Shown: positions 37,168-45,326 of the stretch, one piece after another
Numbering within the stretch: position 1 is the stretch's first letter
Layout: each line of letters opens with the position of its first letter
Source: Paraburkholderia acidisoli
GTDB taxonomy: Bacteria; Pseudomonadota; Gammaproteobacteria; Burkholderiales; Burkholderiaceae
Direction: 5' to 3'
DNA: 64,000 nt
Assembly: GCF_009789675.1 (NCBI RefSeq)
Contig: NZ_CP046913.1
Location: 1,550,001 to 1,614,000, forward strand
Notes under the pieces: generated by a model
The model's database searches: none
What the model was told of the DNA's origin: nothing
Seen by the model: the letters and a program-made list of their open reading frames with translations, nothing else
Position numbers and translations under genes: made by a program

Positions 37168-37611
37168 ATGGCCCGCATCCATCTGCAGTTTCCCGACGAT
37201 CAGTTCTTTTACACGACGCATCTCACGGTGCGCGTCACCGACATCAACTTCGCGAATCATCTCGCCAACGACTCGATGATTTCGATGATCTCCGAAGCAC
37301 GCGCCCGCTTTCTGTTCGACGCGGGCATCGAGGACATGAAAGCGGCCCACGTGAGCATCATCGTCACGGATCTCGCCACGACCTATCGCGCCGAAGCCTA
37401 TGCGCGCGACGAACTCGCCTTCGAAGTCGGCATCATGGATTTCAACAAGTACGGCGGCGACATCATCTTTCGCATTACGCGCCCGGCCGACAACACGCTC
37501 ATCGCCATGGCGAAATCGGGCTTCGTGTTCTTCGACTACGAGGCGAAAAAAGTCGTGCCGATGCCGCAGGCGTTCCGCGACAAGTTTCCGCAGGTGAATG
37601 CGCTGGCGTGA
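37168..37611 (+). CDS. Hotdog-fold acyl-CoA thioesterase
   Basis: 147 residues from ATG 37168. The 4HBT/YbgC-like pattern LTVRVTDINFANHLANDSMISMISEARARFLFDAG contains the DxNxxxHL motif where the catalytic Asp/Asn and His lie, and continues with the typical TTYRAEAYARDELAFEVGI strand. It would hydrolyse acyl-CoA esters in the cytosol. The stop is 36 bases from that of the convergent ynfA gene. Substrate unknown. Confidence 0.85.
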   Translation: MARIHLQFPDDQFFYTTHLTVRVTDINFANHLANDSMISMISEARARFLFDAGIEDMKAAHVSIIVTDLATTYRAEAYARDELAFEVGIMDFNKYGGDIIFRITRPADNTLIAMAKSGFVFFDYEAKKVVPMPQAFRDKFPQVNALA

Positions 37612-37647
37612 GGAAGCACGCGGCGTCGCGCCGAGAAATGCGCCGTA

Positions 37648-37965
37648 TCAGCGCGGCTGGAACGCGATGAGCGCCATGCCCGCGAGCGTGAAGGCCATGC
37701 CGGCCCAATCCCACGCGCTGGGCCGGATCGCCTCGACGCCCCAGAGCCAGAGGATCGCCACGCACACGTAAACACCGCCATACGCGGCGTAGGTGCGCCC
37801 CGCCGCCGTGGGATGCAGCGTGAGCAGCCATGCGAACAGCGCGAGCGAGGCCGCGGCGGGAATCAGCCACCAGGCGCTCGCGCCTTCGCGCAACCAGCGC
37901 CACGGCAAATAGCAGCCGACGATCTCGGCGAGTGCGGTGACGACGAACAGCAGAAACGTCTTCAT
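37648..37965 (-). CDS. ynfA: YnfA family small membrane protein (UPF0060)
   Basis: 105 residues, four membrane helices. It aligns with E. coli YnfA through [32 protein letters not shown] and WDWAGM. YnfA resembles small multidrug resistance pumps. ATG 37965 aligns with the E. coli start; an ATG two codons upstream (37971) is possible. Confidence 0.92.
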   Translation of the reverse strand: MKTFLLFVVTALAEIVGCYLPWRWLREGASAWWLIPAAASLALFAWLLTLHPTAAGRTYAAYGGVYVCVAILWLWGVEAIRPSAWDWAGMAFTLAGMALIAFQPR

Positions 37966-38035
37966 GGGCAACGGCGTTTTGACGGGGCGCCCATGTTACC
38001 GCACGGCTCGCGTGCGGTCGTGCCAGACAGGGAAC

Positions 38036-38839
38036 TCAGGGCCGCTCGCCGCGCGCGAGACGCGCCTCGATCTCGCCCACCACGGGCAGCAGGTCCGCCA
38101 CGCTGTCGATCACGTAATGCGCGCCCGCCGCGCGCAGGCGTTCCACGGCCGCGCTGCGGCGGCGCGAGAATTCGTCGGGGGCGAGCGCGTGGACTTCGTC
38201 TTCGGAAAGACCGAACGCATTGCCGCTCACCGCCACGCCCACGGCCCACGTGCCGCCGTTGATGCCCTCTTCGATGCCTACTTCGGTGTCGTCCACCTTG
38301 ATCGCGTCGCGCGCGCGCCAGACGCCCAGTTGCGGCAGCGTGCGATAGATCATGTACGGCGAGGGGCGGCCTTCGGGCGTGTCGCCGGTGCACACGAGAC
38401 TGTCCGCCTCGAAGCCTTGCGCGGCCGCGCCCGGCAGAATCCGCTCCATGATTTCGCGCGTGTAGCCCGTGGTCGAGCCAATGCGCACGCCGTCCGCGCG
38501 CAGCCGCGCCGTCACGGCGGCAACGCCCGGAATCACGTCGCTGTAGTGCGCGGCCACGGCCACGTTCTTCGGCACGAACACGTCGTAGACCGCGTCGATA
38601 TCGGCCTCGCCGGGCGCGTGGCCGTAGTGCTCGCGCCACGCCGCCGCGACGCGCGGCAACGCCATCAGCGCGGCGATATGCGGACGCTTGGCCATGCCCA
38701 TCGGCCCGCGTGCTTCCTCGATGGTGATTGGCACCCCGAACTGTTCGAAGGTTTCGACGAAGGCGCCCATCGGCGCGCGCGAACCGTAGTCCACCACGGT
38801 GCCGGCCCAATCGAAAATCACTGCCTTGACGTGTTTCAT
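38036..38839 (-). CDS. phnX: Phosphonoacetaldehyde hydrolase
   Basis: 267 residues, a HAD-superfamily phosphonatase. The nucleophile Asp is in IFDWAGTVVDYGS (residue about 10) and the Schiff-base Lys in GPMGMAKRPHIAALM (about residue 52), followed by IGSTTGYTREIM and the acidic motif DDTEVGI. It splits phosphonoacetaldehyde into acetaldehyde and phosphate, the second step of 2-aminoethylphosphonate use. phnW ends 45 bases upstream on the same strand, completing the pathway. Confidence 0.96.
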   Translation of the reverse strand: MKHVKAVIFDWAGTVVDYGSRAPMGAFVETFEQFGVPITIEEARGPMGMAKRPHIAALMALPRVAAAWREHYGHAPGEADIDAVYDVFVPKNVAVAAHYSDVIPGVAAVTARLRADGVRIGSTTGYTREIMERILPGAAAQGFEADSLVCTGDTPEGRPSPYMIYRTLPQLGVWRARDAIKVDDTEVGIEEGINGGTWAVGVAVSGNAFGLSEDEVHALAPDEFSRRRSAAVERLRAAGAHYVIDSVADLLPVVGEIEARLARGERP

Positions 38840-38884
38840 TGCGGTCGTCCTGCGAAAAATGAGCGTGAAAAGTAAGCGTGAAAA

Positions 38885-40090
38885 TCAGGCGGCGAGCGAA
38901 GTCGCCGGCGGCGTGCCTGACGAGTCGGCCAGCGAAGTGTCCAGCGCGGCGCGTGCGCCGGCATCGGCGGCGGCGGGTGCGGCGTGCCGCACGCCCAGCG
39001 CCTTCAGCGCGTCGGCGCAGGCGGCCACCACGCCGCGCATGACGTCGGCGTCGAGCGCGCCGATGCAACCGATGCGAAAGCTCTCCACGTCGGTGAGCTT
39101 GCCCGGATAGATGATGAAACCCTGCGCTTTCATGCGCTCGTAGAAGCGCGTGAAATCGAAGGCGGGATCGGCCGGAGAAAAGAACGTGACGATGATCGGC
39201 GAGCGCCACTGCTCGGTCAGCAGCGGCTCGAAACCGAGCGCCCGCATGCCCGCGACCAGCACGTCGCGGTTGCGCGTGTAGCGCGCGAGGCGGCCCGGCT
39301 GGCCGCCTTCGAGCGCATGCAGACGCAGCGCCTCGATGAACGCCGCCACGGCGTGCGTGGGCGGCGTGAAGCGCCATTGGCCCGTGCGGTTCATCGTCTC
39401 CCATTGATCGTGCACGTCGAGCGCGAGCGAATGACTCACGCCCTTCGCCGCGCGCAGCACCTCCTGTTTCGCGATCACGAAACCGAAGCCCGGCACGCCC
39501 TCGATGCATTTGTTCGCCGACGACACGAACGCGTCGCATGGCAGCGTGCGCACGTCGAGCGGCACGGCGCCGAACGCGCTCATCGAATCGATCAGCAGAC
39601 GGCGGCCATGGCGCGCGGTCACGGCCGCGATTTCCTCGAGCGGATTGAGAATGCCGGAGCTGGTTTCGCAGTGCACGACCACGACGTGGGTGATGTCGCG
39701 CTGCGCGAGCAGCAGGCGCTCGACGTCGGCGGCGCGCGGCGGCAGGTAGTCGCCCGTGTCGTGCACCGTATGGCGGCGGCCCAGATAGCGCAGCGTGGTC
39801 GCGATGCGCTTGCCGTACGCGCCGTTCGCGAGCACGAGTGCGTGGCCGTCGCGCGGCACGAAGCTGCCGAGCATGGCCTCCACGCAGTAGCTGCCGCTGC
39901 CCTGGAGCGGCACGCAGTCGTAGTCGCCGTGCACGTCGCCGGCGATATCGAGCAGCATGCGGCGCAGCTGGGCGGTCATGGCGCGGAAGTCGGCGTCCCA
40001 CGAGCCCCAGTCGCGCTGCATGGCCGCTTTGGTCGAAACGGCGGTGGTGAGCGGTCCGGGGGTGAGGAGATACGGCTCGGCGTGGGTCAT
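38885..40090 (-). CDS. phnW: 2-Aminoethylphosphonate:pyruvate transaminase
   Basis: 401 residues from ATG 40090 (MTHAEPYLLTPGPLTTA). A class V PLP aminotransferase with LLTPGPLTT, LQGSGSYCVEA, LIDSMSAFGAVPLD and the PLP Lys in SSANKCIEGVPGFGFVIA. It converts aminoethylphosphonate plus pyruvate to phosphonoacetaldehyde plus alanine, feeding PhnX. About 25 extra Ala-rich residues extend the C-terminus beyond the usual 360-370. It is transcribed away from the LysR gene. Confidence 0.96.
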   Translation of the reverse strand: MTHAEPYLLTPGPLTTAVSTKAAMQRDWGSWDADFRAMTAQLRRMLLDIAGDVHGDYDCVPLQGSGSYCVEAMLGSFVPRDGHALVLANGAYGKRIATTLRYLGRRHTVHDTGDYLPPRAADVERLLLAQRDITHVVVVHCETSSGILNPLEEIAAVTARHGRRLLIDSMSAFGAVPLDVRTLPCDAFVSSANKCIEGVPGFGFVIAKQEVLRAAKGVSHSLALDVHDQWETMNRTGQWRFTPPTHAVAAFIEALRLHALEGGQPGRLARYTRNRDVLVAGMRALGFEPLLTEQWRSPIIVTFFSPADPAFDFTRFYERMKAQGFIIYPGKLTDVESFRIGCIGALDADVMRGVVAACADALKALGVRHAAPAAADAGARAALDTSLADSSGTPPATSLAA

Positions 40091-40158
40091 GCGGTGGCTC
40101 CGTGCGGCGGTCGTGACGTGGATGCCGACACGGTAGCGCAGCGGATTGCATCGGTAAA

Positions 40159-40185
40159 ATCGATATAATCGATGTCGATATCGAC
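40159..40185. promoter_or_regulatory. Paired palindromes between phnW and the LysR gene
   Basis: ATCGAT-ATA-ATCGAT (40159-40173) contains a T-N11-A LysR-box pattern; GTCGATATCGAC (40174-40185) follows directly and is a perfect 12-bp palindrome. TATAAT at 40164-40169 overlaps the first. Two adjacent dyads in a divergent promoter fit activation and recall boxes of a LysR regulator. Confidence 0.55.
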
Positions 40186-40208
40186 AAAACTTATGGGAGT
40201 GCGCCGCC

Positions 40209-41066
40209 ATGCAATATGCGCAGTTGCGGGCTTTTCATGCGGTGGCCGAGCACGGCGGCTTTTCGCGCGCCGCGCAGGCGCTCTCGCTCACGCAGCCGGC
40301 GGTGTCCGACCACGTGCGGCGGCTGGAGCAGGATTTCGGCGTGAAATTGTTCGAGCGTGCGCCGCGCGGCGTCGAATTGACCGATCTCGGCCGCAGGCTC
40401 TTCGCGGTGACGCGGCAAATGGTGGGCTGCGAGCGCGATGCGCGGCGCCTGCTCGAAGCGGCGGGCGCGCTCGAATCGGGCGAACTCGCGCTGGTCGCCG
40501 ACGCGCCCGATCTCGCCATTCAGCTCGTGGGCGCGTTCCGGCGGCGCTACCCCGGCGTGGTCGTGAAACTGGCCATTGCCAACGCGACCGAGTGCATGCG
40601 CCGCGTGCTCGCGAGCGAGGCCGACGCCGCGATCACGGCCGCGCGCCAGGTGCACAGCCGCCTGCAGGCGCGCGTGCTGCGCGAGGAACCGCTCGTTGCC
40701 GTGGTGCCCGCCGACAGTCCCGCGGCCAAAAAACGCCGCATCACCTACGAGGAACTCGTGCGCGAGCCCATGGTGTTTCGCGAGGCGCAGTCGGTCACGC
40801 AGCAATTGCTCGAAGCCGAACTCGTGCGCAAGGGGCTGCAGGTGCAGCCGGTGCTTTACGTGGATGGCCGCGAGGCGCTGCAAACGGCCGTGGCGCAAGG
40901 CGTGGGCGTGGGCGTGATCGCGCACGCGGAATTCGGCGAGTCGCGCCGCATTCGCATGCTGCCGCTCGTGGATTGCCAGGTGCGCATGGTGGAGTCGCTC
41001 ACGCGGCTCGCCGACCCATCCACGTCCAATCTGCTCGACGCGCTGTTCGCCACGGCGCTCGATTGA
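40209..41066 (+). CDS. LysR family regulator beside phnWX
   Basis: 285 residues. The helix-turn-helix MQYAQLRAFHAVAEHGGFSRAAQALSLTQPAVSDHVRRLE is canonical, and a type 2 periplasmic-binding-like effector domain follows. It is divergent from phnW across a 118-base region with two palindromes, so it most likely senses aminoethylphosphonate or an intermediate and activates phnWX. Effector not deducible. Confidence 0.93.
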   Translation: MQYAQLRAFHAVAEHGGFSRAAQALSLTQPAVSDHVRRLEQDFGVKLFERAPRGVELTDLGRRLFAVTRQMVGCERDARRLLEAAGALESGELALVADAPDLAIQLVGAFRRRYPGVVVKLAIANATECMRRVLASEADAAITAARQVHSRLQARVLREEPLVAVVPADSPAAKKRRITYEELVREPMVFREAQSVTQQLLEAELVRKGLQVQPVLYVDGREALQTAVAQGVGVGVIAHAEFGESRRIRMLPLVDCQVRMVESLTRLADPSTSNLLDALFATALD

Positions 41067-41078
41067 CCCTTCGCTGGG

Positions 41079-41105
41079 GGCGCCCGCGCGGGTCGGCCGG
41101 GCGCC
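41079..41105. terminator. GC-rich hairpin between convergent genes
   Basis: GGCGCCCG (41079-41086) pairs with CGGGCGCC (41098-41105) in the gap between the LysR stop and the stop of the next minus-strand gene. No T-run. Confidence 0.4.
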
Positions 41106-41110
41106 GCGCG

Positions 41111-41332
41111 TCAAGACACCACGAGATCGATCGCCACGGCATGCAGCAGATCGCGCAGCGTTTCGGCCTGCTCCATGCGCGCGCCGTGCCGCAGATGAAT
41201 CCGCACCGCGCGCCCCGCGATGCCGTCCACGGGACGCGCGAGCCATAACTCGACGGCGAGGCCCAGACCATCGGGCGCATCGGGCACGACCGGTTCGATC
41301 ACACGCGGGTTGAAGGCAACGGATTCGGACAT
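41111..41332 (-). CDS. Small hypothetical protein
   Basis: 73 residues from ATG 41332 (MSESVAFNPRVIEPVVPDAP), preceded by GAGG. The middle reads LGLAVELWLARPVDGIAGRAVRIHLRHG, a strand-rich pattern; no family recognised. An in-frame ATG 48 bases upstream would add residues with no support. Function unknown. Confidence 0.55.
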   Translation of the reverse strand: MSESVAFNPRVIEPVVPDAPDGLGLAVELWLARPVDGIAGRAVRIHLRHGARMEQAETLRDLLHAVAIDLVVS

Positions 41333-41497
41333 GACGGAGCCTCTTCGGTGGCGGATGCCGCCATCGTAGCGAGCCGGCACGCACGCGCCAAACGAGAAAT
41401 CCGCGTATGCAAATGACCCTGCGCGTGCAATGGAAACGTCACACGAGGCGCGGGGTTTTCACCGGCGCATCCGCTGGGCAGGCCGTGCGCCAGCGCC

Positions 41498-41794
41498 TCA
41501 ACGCACCGGGTTCGATGCGCCCTCGCCCACCACCGTCTGCCACGGCCGCACGCGCCAATGCTTCACGAGCCCGGCGTGCACGTAGGGATCGGCCTGCGCG
41601 AAGGCTTCGGCCGCAGCCGGGCTGTCGCCCTGAAACAGCAGCAGCGCGGTGTCGACGGGATCGGCAACCGCGCCGCCGAGCAGCAGGTCGCCGCGCTCCG
41701 CCGCCGCCCACGCGAGCGCGAGATGCGCGTGGCGATGCGCCGCGCGGCGCTCGAGATAGTCGTCGGCGAGTTCGTACATCAGCAGGTAATGCAT
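41498..41794 (-). CDS. YciI family protein
   Basis: 98 residues from ATG 41794. MHYLLMYELADDYLERRAAHRHAHLALAWAAAERGDLLLGG has the YciI His and the following ...ALLLFQGDSPAAAEAFAQADPYVHAGLV the conserved Asp-Pro-Tyr, as in this ferredoxin-fold dimer family of unclear enzymatic role. A longer frame upstream to 41938 has no family match. Single gene. Confidence 0.9.
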   Translation of the reverse strand: MHYLLMYELADDYLERRAAHRHAHLALAWAAAERGDLLLGGAVADPVDTALLLFQGDSPAAAEAFAQADPYVHAGLVKHWRVRPWQTVVGEGASNPVR

Positions 41795-42049
41795 GGGCGT
41801 TCTCCTCTGAGGATTGGGCGCGCGCATAGGGCGCATGGGGTGCACGTGGCGCGTATGCCTGGCCGGCACCACGCTGGCGCCGCGCGAAGGCCAATGCGCA
41901 TTGTGCAGCAGCGCCGCGTCAACCGAAGCCGCTGCCACATCGTTTTAAGGGCGGCTTTGCCATAATGGTGACCGCGCGAGGCGCAACACCGGCACTTCGG
42001 CCTGGCCGCACGTCTACCGACAACGTCCAAATCCCATGGGAGTCCAACG

Positions 42050-42367
42050 ATGAAGATGCAATCCCTCATTGCTGCAGTCGTGCTGGGCGGCGTGCTGGCC
42101 GCGCCGGCTTTCGCCCAGACCGCTGCCCCTGCTGCCCCCGCTACCAATAGCCAGCAGAACAAGATGAAGACCTGCAACACACAGGCCGCCGACAAGAAAG
42201 GCGACGACCGCAAGGCCTTCATGAAGCAGTGTCTCTCGGCCGCGGGCGCCCCGGCGCCGACCATGACGCAGCAGGAGCGCATGAAGTCGTGCAACACGCA
42301 AGCCACCGGCAAGAAAGGCGACGATCGCAAGGCCTTCATGAAGCAGTGTCTGTCGACGAAGAGCTGA
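42050..42367 (+). CDS. PsiF repeat protein, secreted
   Basis: 105 residues: signal peptide ending APAFA, then two PsiF repeats, MKTCNTQAADKKGDDRKAF and MKSCNTQATGKKGDDRKAF, each ending MKQCLS. PsiF in E. coli is phosphate-starvation-induced and of unknown function; the paired Cys suggest disulfides in the periplasm. A PHO-type box was not recognised upstream. Confidence 0.9.
   Translation: MKMQSLIAAVVLGGVLAAPAFAQTAAPAAPATNSQQNKMKTCNTQAADKKGDDRKAFMKQCLSAAGAPAPTMTQQERMKSCNTQATGKKGDDRKAFMKQCLSTKS
42194..42355 (+). repeat. 45-base internal duplication in the PsiF gene
   Basis: Bases 42194-42238 and 42311-42355 are identical at 43 of 45 positions, offset by 117 bases (39 codons). Only silent or near-silent changes occurred, so the two PsiF repeats are recent copies or are kept alike by gene conversion. 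Confidence 0.8.
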
Positions 42368-42731
42368 GCCGCACGCGTATCGCCCCCACCGATCTCGACG
42401 CGCGCCAACGTTAGTTATCCCGTCATGTTGCAATAAGCGTCGCTTCTCGCTCAGCGCGTCGAACACCGTGCGCCGCAGCAATCGCTGCGGCGTATTTTTT
42501 TGTGCATTGCGACGATCGCGCCCCGTGATATTCCGGTGTCCGAACGATTCGGCCGCCGTCATGAATCCCGCCGATTTACACGCATTTTCACCCGCATCGT
42601 GCACGCCGTTTTTCACCTATGATGACTCAAGCGGCGGTCCCTTCACTATCTACATGCATGCATAAGCCATCGGGCCGCCGCCTTCACAGGATGCTCGACG
42701 TCGATACGAACCGCATCGAACGGAGGCGTAG
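42368..42731 (+). other. Intergenic region between PsiF and membrane protein genes
   Basis: Contains the PsiF terminator (42471-42501) and then about 230 bases leading to GGAGG before the next start. TATGAT at 42620-42625 might be a -10 box, but no good -35 precedes it. Short frames here have no support. Confidence 0.45.
42471..42501 (+). terminator. Rho-independent terminator downstream of the PsiF gene
   Basis: CGCCGCAGC, loop AATC, GCTGCGGCG, then TATTTTTTT. A textbook terminator about 100 bases past the stop. Confidence 0.88.
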
Positions 42732-43181
42732 ATGGCATGGAGACACAAGAACCGCTGGTTTCGGCGCTGGATGCTGGTGATGGTCTTCTGGCTCGTGCCG
42801 GTGATGATCGTTGCCGTACGCGAGATTCAGGACGAAATGGCGTATAACCGCGCGGACCTGCAACGCGCGCTCACCAGCTGGACGTTCACCGACGCCGAAC
42901 GCAACGCCGGTGCCCCGCTGCGCTGCCATGGCACGCCGGAAACGGCGCGCGCGGCGGGCTGCCCCGCCGAAGTGCTTGCCGCCAACGCGCCGCATCAGCA
43001 AGAAGCCGAACGCGAGTATCAGGTGCGCCGCGCCACGCTCGCGAGCTATCTCTGGCATGCCTTCGTGGGTTATTGGGTCGTGCCGGCGCTGGTGCTGCTC
43101 GGTATCGGCATCGTGCTCGGCGGCGTCAAACGCGCGCTGCGCCGCCCTGCGCCCAAGCCTGCCACGGCCGCGGAGCACTGA
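42732..43181 (+). CDS. Hypothetical membrane protein with two spans
   Basis: 149 residues. TM1 at about 13-30 (WMLVMVFWLVPVMIVAV) and TM2 at about 112-130 (YWVVPALVLLGIGIVLGGV) enclose an 80-residue loop with two Cys (LRCHGTPETARAAGCPAE) that may form a disulfide in the periplasm. Ends in a basic, Ala/Pro-rich tail. No family recognised. GGAGG stands before the start. Confidence 0.75.
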   Translation: MAWRHKNRWFRRWMLVMVFWLVPVMIVAVREIQDEMAYNRADLQRALTSWTFTDAERNAGAPLRCHGTPETARAAGCPAEVLAANAPHQQEAEREYQVRRATLASYLWHAFVGYWVVPALVLLGIGIVLGGVKRALRRPAPKPATAAEH

Positions 43182-43310
43182 GCGAAGACGAAGGAACCGG
43201 GTGGTGCTGAACGACACCTTGCCCGGTTATCGCGAGAGGCGGATCGAATCTCGGTACCATGCGGATGAGCGCCGCAACCCACGGCGCCCGGAACCCAAAT
43301 GGAGAACAAG

Positions 43311-43898
43311 ATGACCGCATCTCGCTTCATTTTGAAAGCTTCTGTCGCGATCGCGCTAACAGGTGCCGCCCTTGCCGGCTGCACCATGACGGGTCGCCAG
43401 GCCCCCGACGCTTCCGAAAACGCCTCGCGCGCCCAGGCCATCGACGCGGGCGTGGACGGCACCCTCTCGCGCCTTTATCAGACCGTGCCGGGCTCGCAGG
43501 ACCTGGTCGGCAAGGCGCGCGGCATTCTGGTGTTTCCGAGAGTGATTCAGGCGGGCATCGGCGTAGGCGGCGAGCACGGCGACGGCGCGCTGCGCGTGGC
43601 AGGCAACACGGCAGGCTACTACAGCACGACGTCGGGTTCGATCGGCGCCACGCTCGGCGTGCAGTCGAAGTCGGTCGTCTATCTGTTCATGACGCAGGAC
43701 GCGCTCGATAAATTCCGCGCCTCGAACGGCTGGTCGGCGGGCGGCGATGCCTCCGTCGCGCTCGTAAAGATCGGCGCGAACGGTTCCATCGATACCACCA
43801 CGGCCACCAAACCCGTGGAAGTCTTCGTGCTCACCAACAGCGGCCTGATCGGCGATCTCTCGCTCGGCGGCACGAAGATCAACAAGCTCGATCTTTAG
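43311..43898 (+). CDS. SYLF (YSC84) domain lipoprotein
   Basis: 195 residues from ATG 43311, preceded by GGAGAACAAG; an ATG four codons earlier overlaps that ribosome binding site. Lipoprotein signal with lipobox LAGC. The mature part, ...LVGKARGILVFPRVIQAGIGVGGEHGDGALRV and a C-terminal GTKINKLDL, is a SYLF/YSC84 lipid-binding domain. Probably an envelope stress protein anchored to a membrane. Converges on the glycosyltransferase gene, 36 bases between stops. Confidence 0.9.
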   Translation: MTASRFILKASVAIALTGAALAGCTMTGRQAPDASENASRAQAIDAGVDGTLSRLYQTVPGSQDLVGKARGILVFPRVIQAGIGVGGEHGDGALRVAGNTAGYYSTTSGSIGATLGVQSKSVVYLFMTQDALDKFRASNGWSAGGDASVALVKIGANGSIDTTTATKPVEVFVLTNSGLIGDLSLGGTKINKLDL

Positions 43899-43934
43899 GC
43901 GCGACGGATGCCCTGTGCGGCACGTGCACGAAGC

Positions 43935-45002
43935 TCAACTCGTGGACGTGTCGATCACCTTGAAGCGCGAACGCTTGTTCGCACGAATCACGGCCTGATA
44001 CGCCTGCACATATTCCTGCGCCATGCGGTGCGACGTGAAGCGCTCTTCGAAGCGGCGGCGCACGCCCGCGCGCGACATGCGGGCGATGCGATTGACGGCC
44101 GCCACCGCGCCGATCTCGTCCTCGACGATGTAACCCGAAACGCCGTCGTCCACGACTTCCGGCACCGCGCCGCGGTTGAACGCGACCACCGGCGTGCCGC
44201 ACGCCATTGCCTCGATCATCACGAGACCGAACGGCTCCGGCCAGTCGATCGGGAACAGCAGCGCATGCGCGCCCGAGAGGAATTCCGCCTTCTGGTTGTC
44301 GTTGATCTCGCCCACGAACTCCACGTGCGGCAAGTCCAGCAGCGGCCGGATCTCGCGTTCGAAATACTCGCGGTCGGCCTCGTCGACCTTCGCGGCGATG
44401 CGAATCGGCAGCCCGCAACGCCCGGCAATGCGAATGGCGGTATCCACGCGTTTTTCGGGCGAGATGCGGCCGAGAAACGCCAGATAACGCTGCTCGACGG
44501 GCTGCGGCGTGTAGAGGTCCTCGGGCAGGCCGTGATAGACCGTGCGCAGCCAGCGCGCTTGCGGCATGGGCTGACGCTGGGCGTTCGAGATCGAGATCAC
44601 GGGCGCGGTGTTGAACGTGTCGAACACGGGCTGCTGCTCGGGCAGATCGAGACGGCCGTGCAGCGTCGTCACGAACGGCGTGTCCTGGCGCTTGAACACC
44701 GAGAACGAGTAGTAGTCCATATGAAAATGCAACACGTCGAACTGCTCGGCCTGGCGGCGCACCATCTCCATGAGCAGCATGTGCGGCGCGATACGGTCGC
44801 GAATGCTCGGATCGAGACGCAGCGCACGCGGCCACACGGGTTCGAGTTTGGCGCGCGTGACCGAATCGCCGCTGGCGAACAGCGTGACGTCGTGCCCGAG
44901 ATCGACCAGCGCTTCGGTGATGTACGACACGGCGCGTTCCGTGCCGCCATAGAGTTTGGGCGGTACCGATTCGGTCAGCGGGGCGATCTGCGCAATTCTC
45001 AT
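43935..45002 (-). CDS. Family 4 glycosyltransferase
   Basis: 355 residues from ATG 45002 (MRIAQIAPLTESVPPKLYGGTER), set by GGAGACTCCCG. GT-B fold: N-terminal domain with PPKLYGGTERAVSYI, C-terminal domain with FLGRISPEKRVDTAIRIA and the donor-site motif PEPFGLVMIEAMACGTPVVAFNRG (EX7E type). It retains configuration, using a nucleotide-sugar. Neighbouring otsA suggests glucoside or trehalose-linked metabolism, but the acceptor is unknown. Confidence 0.9.
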   Translation of the reverse strand: MRIAQIAPLTESVPPKLYGGTERAVSYITEALVDLGHDVTLFASGDSVTRAKLEPVWPRALRLDPSIRDRIAPHMLLMEMVRRQAEQFDVLHFHMDYYSFSVFKRQDTPFVTTLHGRLDLPEQQPVFDTFNTAPVISISNAQRQPMPQARWLRTVYHGLPEDLYTPQPVEQRYLAFLGRISPEKRVDTAIRIAGRCGLPIRIAAKVDEADREYFEREIRPLLDLPHVEFVGEINDNQKAEFLSGAHALLFPIDWPEPFGLVMIEAMACGTPVVAFNRGAVPEVVDDGVSGYIVEDEIGAVAAVNRIARMSRAGVRRRFEERFTSHRMAQEYVQAYQAVIRANKRSRFKVIDTSTS

Positions 45003-45326
45003 CGGGAGTCTCCAGAAAACGGGGCCGCTTGGTCGTGCAGGGTCGTGCGGCGGTCGAGCCTGCACGTTTCATCGAACGTCGTTATCGAACGTCGGGGCGA
45101 ATCTGTTCCAGCTTGAAGCACCCGGCGTGCCTTGCGGTGGCCTTCCAGCACCGCCCTCGGAAATCGCGCCGGAACACGGCGGATCCGGGTTTGAAGCCAG
45201 TCAAACCCAAGCCAAACCCAAAGCCAACGTCGCCGCAGCTATCCCATTATTCGGCATACCGCGCCCTCGCGCCGCCGGTCTTTCAATTTCTATACGGTGT
45301 TACATGCCGAAACAACCGAGGTTTGC
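45003..45326 (-). other. Intergenic region upstream of the glycosyltransferase
   Basis: About 320 bases holding the glycosyltransferase promoter region and the 3' flank of the ATPase gene. GGGTTTGA (45187-45194) pairs with TCAAACCC (45201-45208) across 6 bases, without a T-run. The stretch around 45200-45250 is A/C-rich with repeated CAAACCCAA and CAAGCCAA words. No gene seen. Confidence 0.45.
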
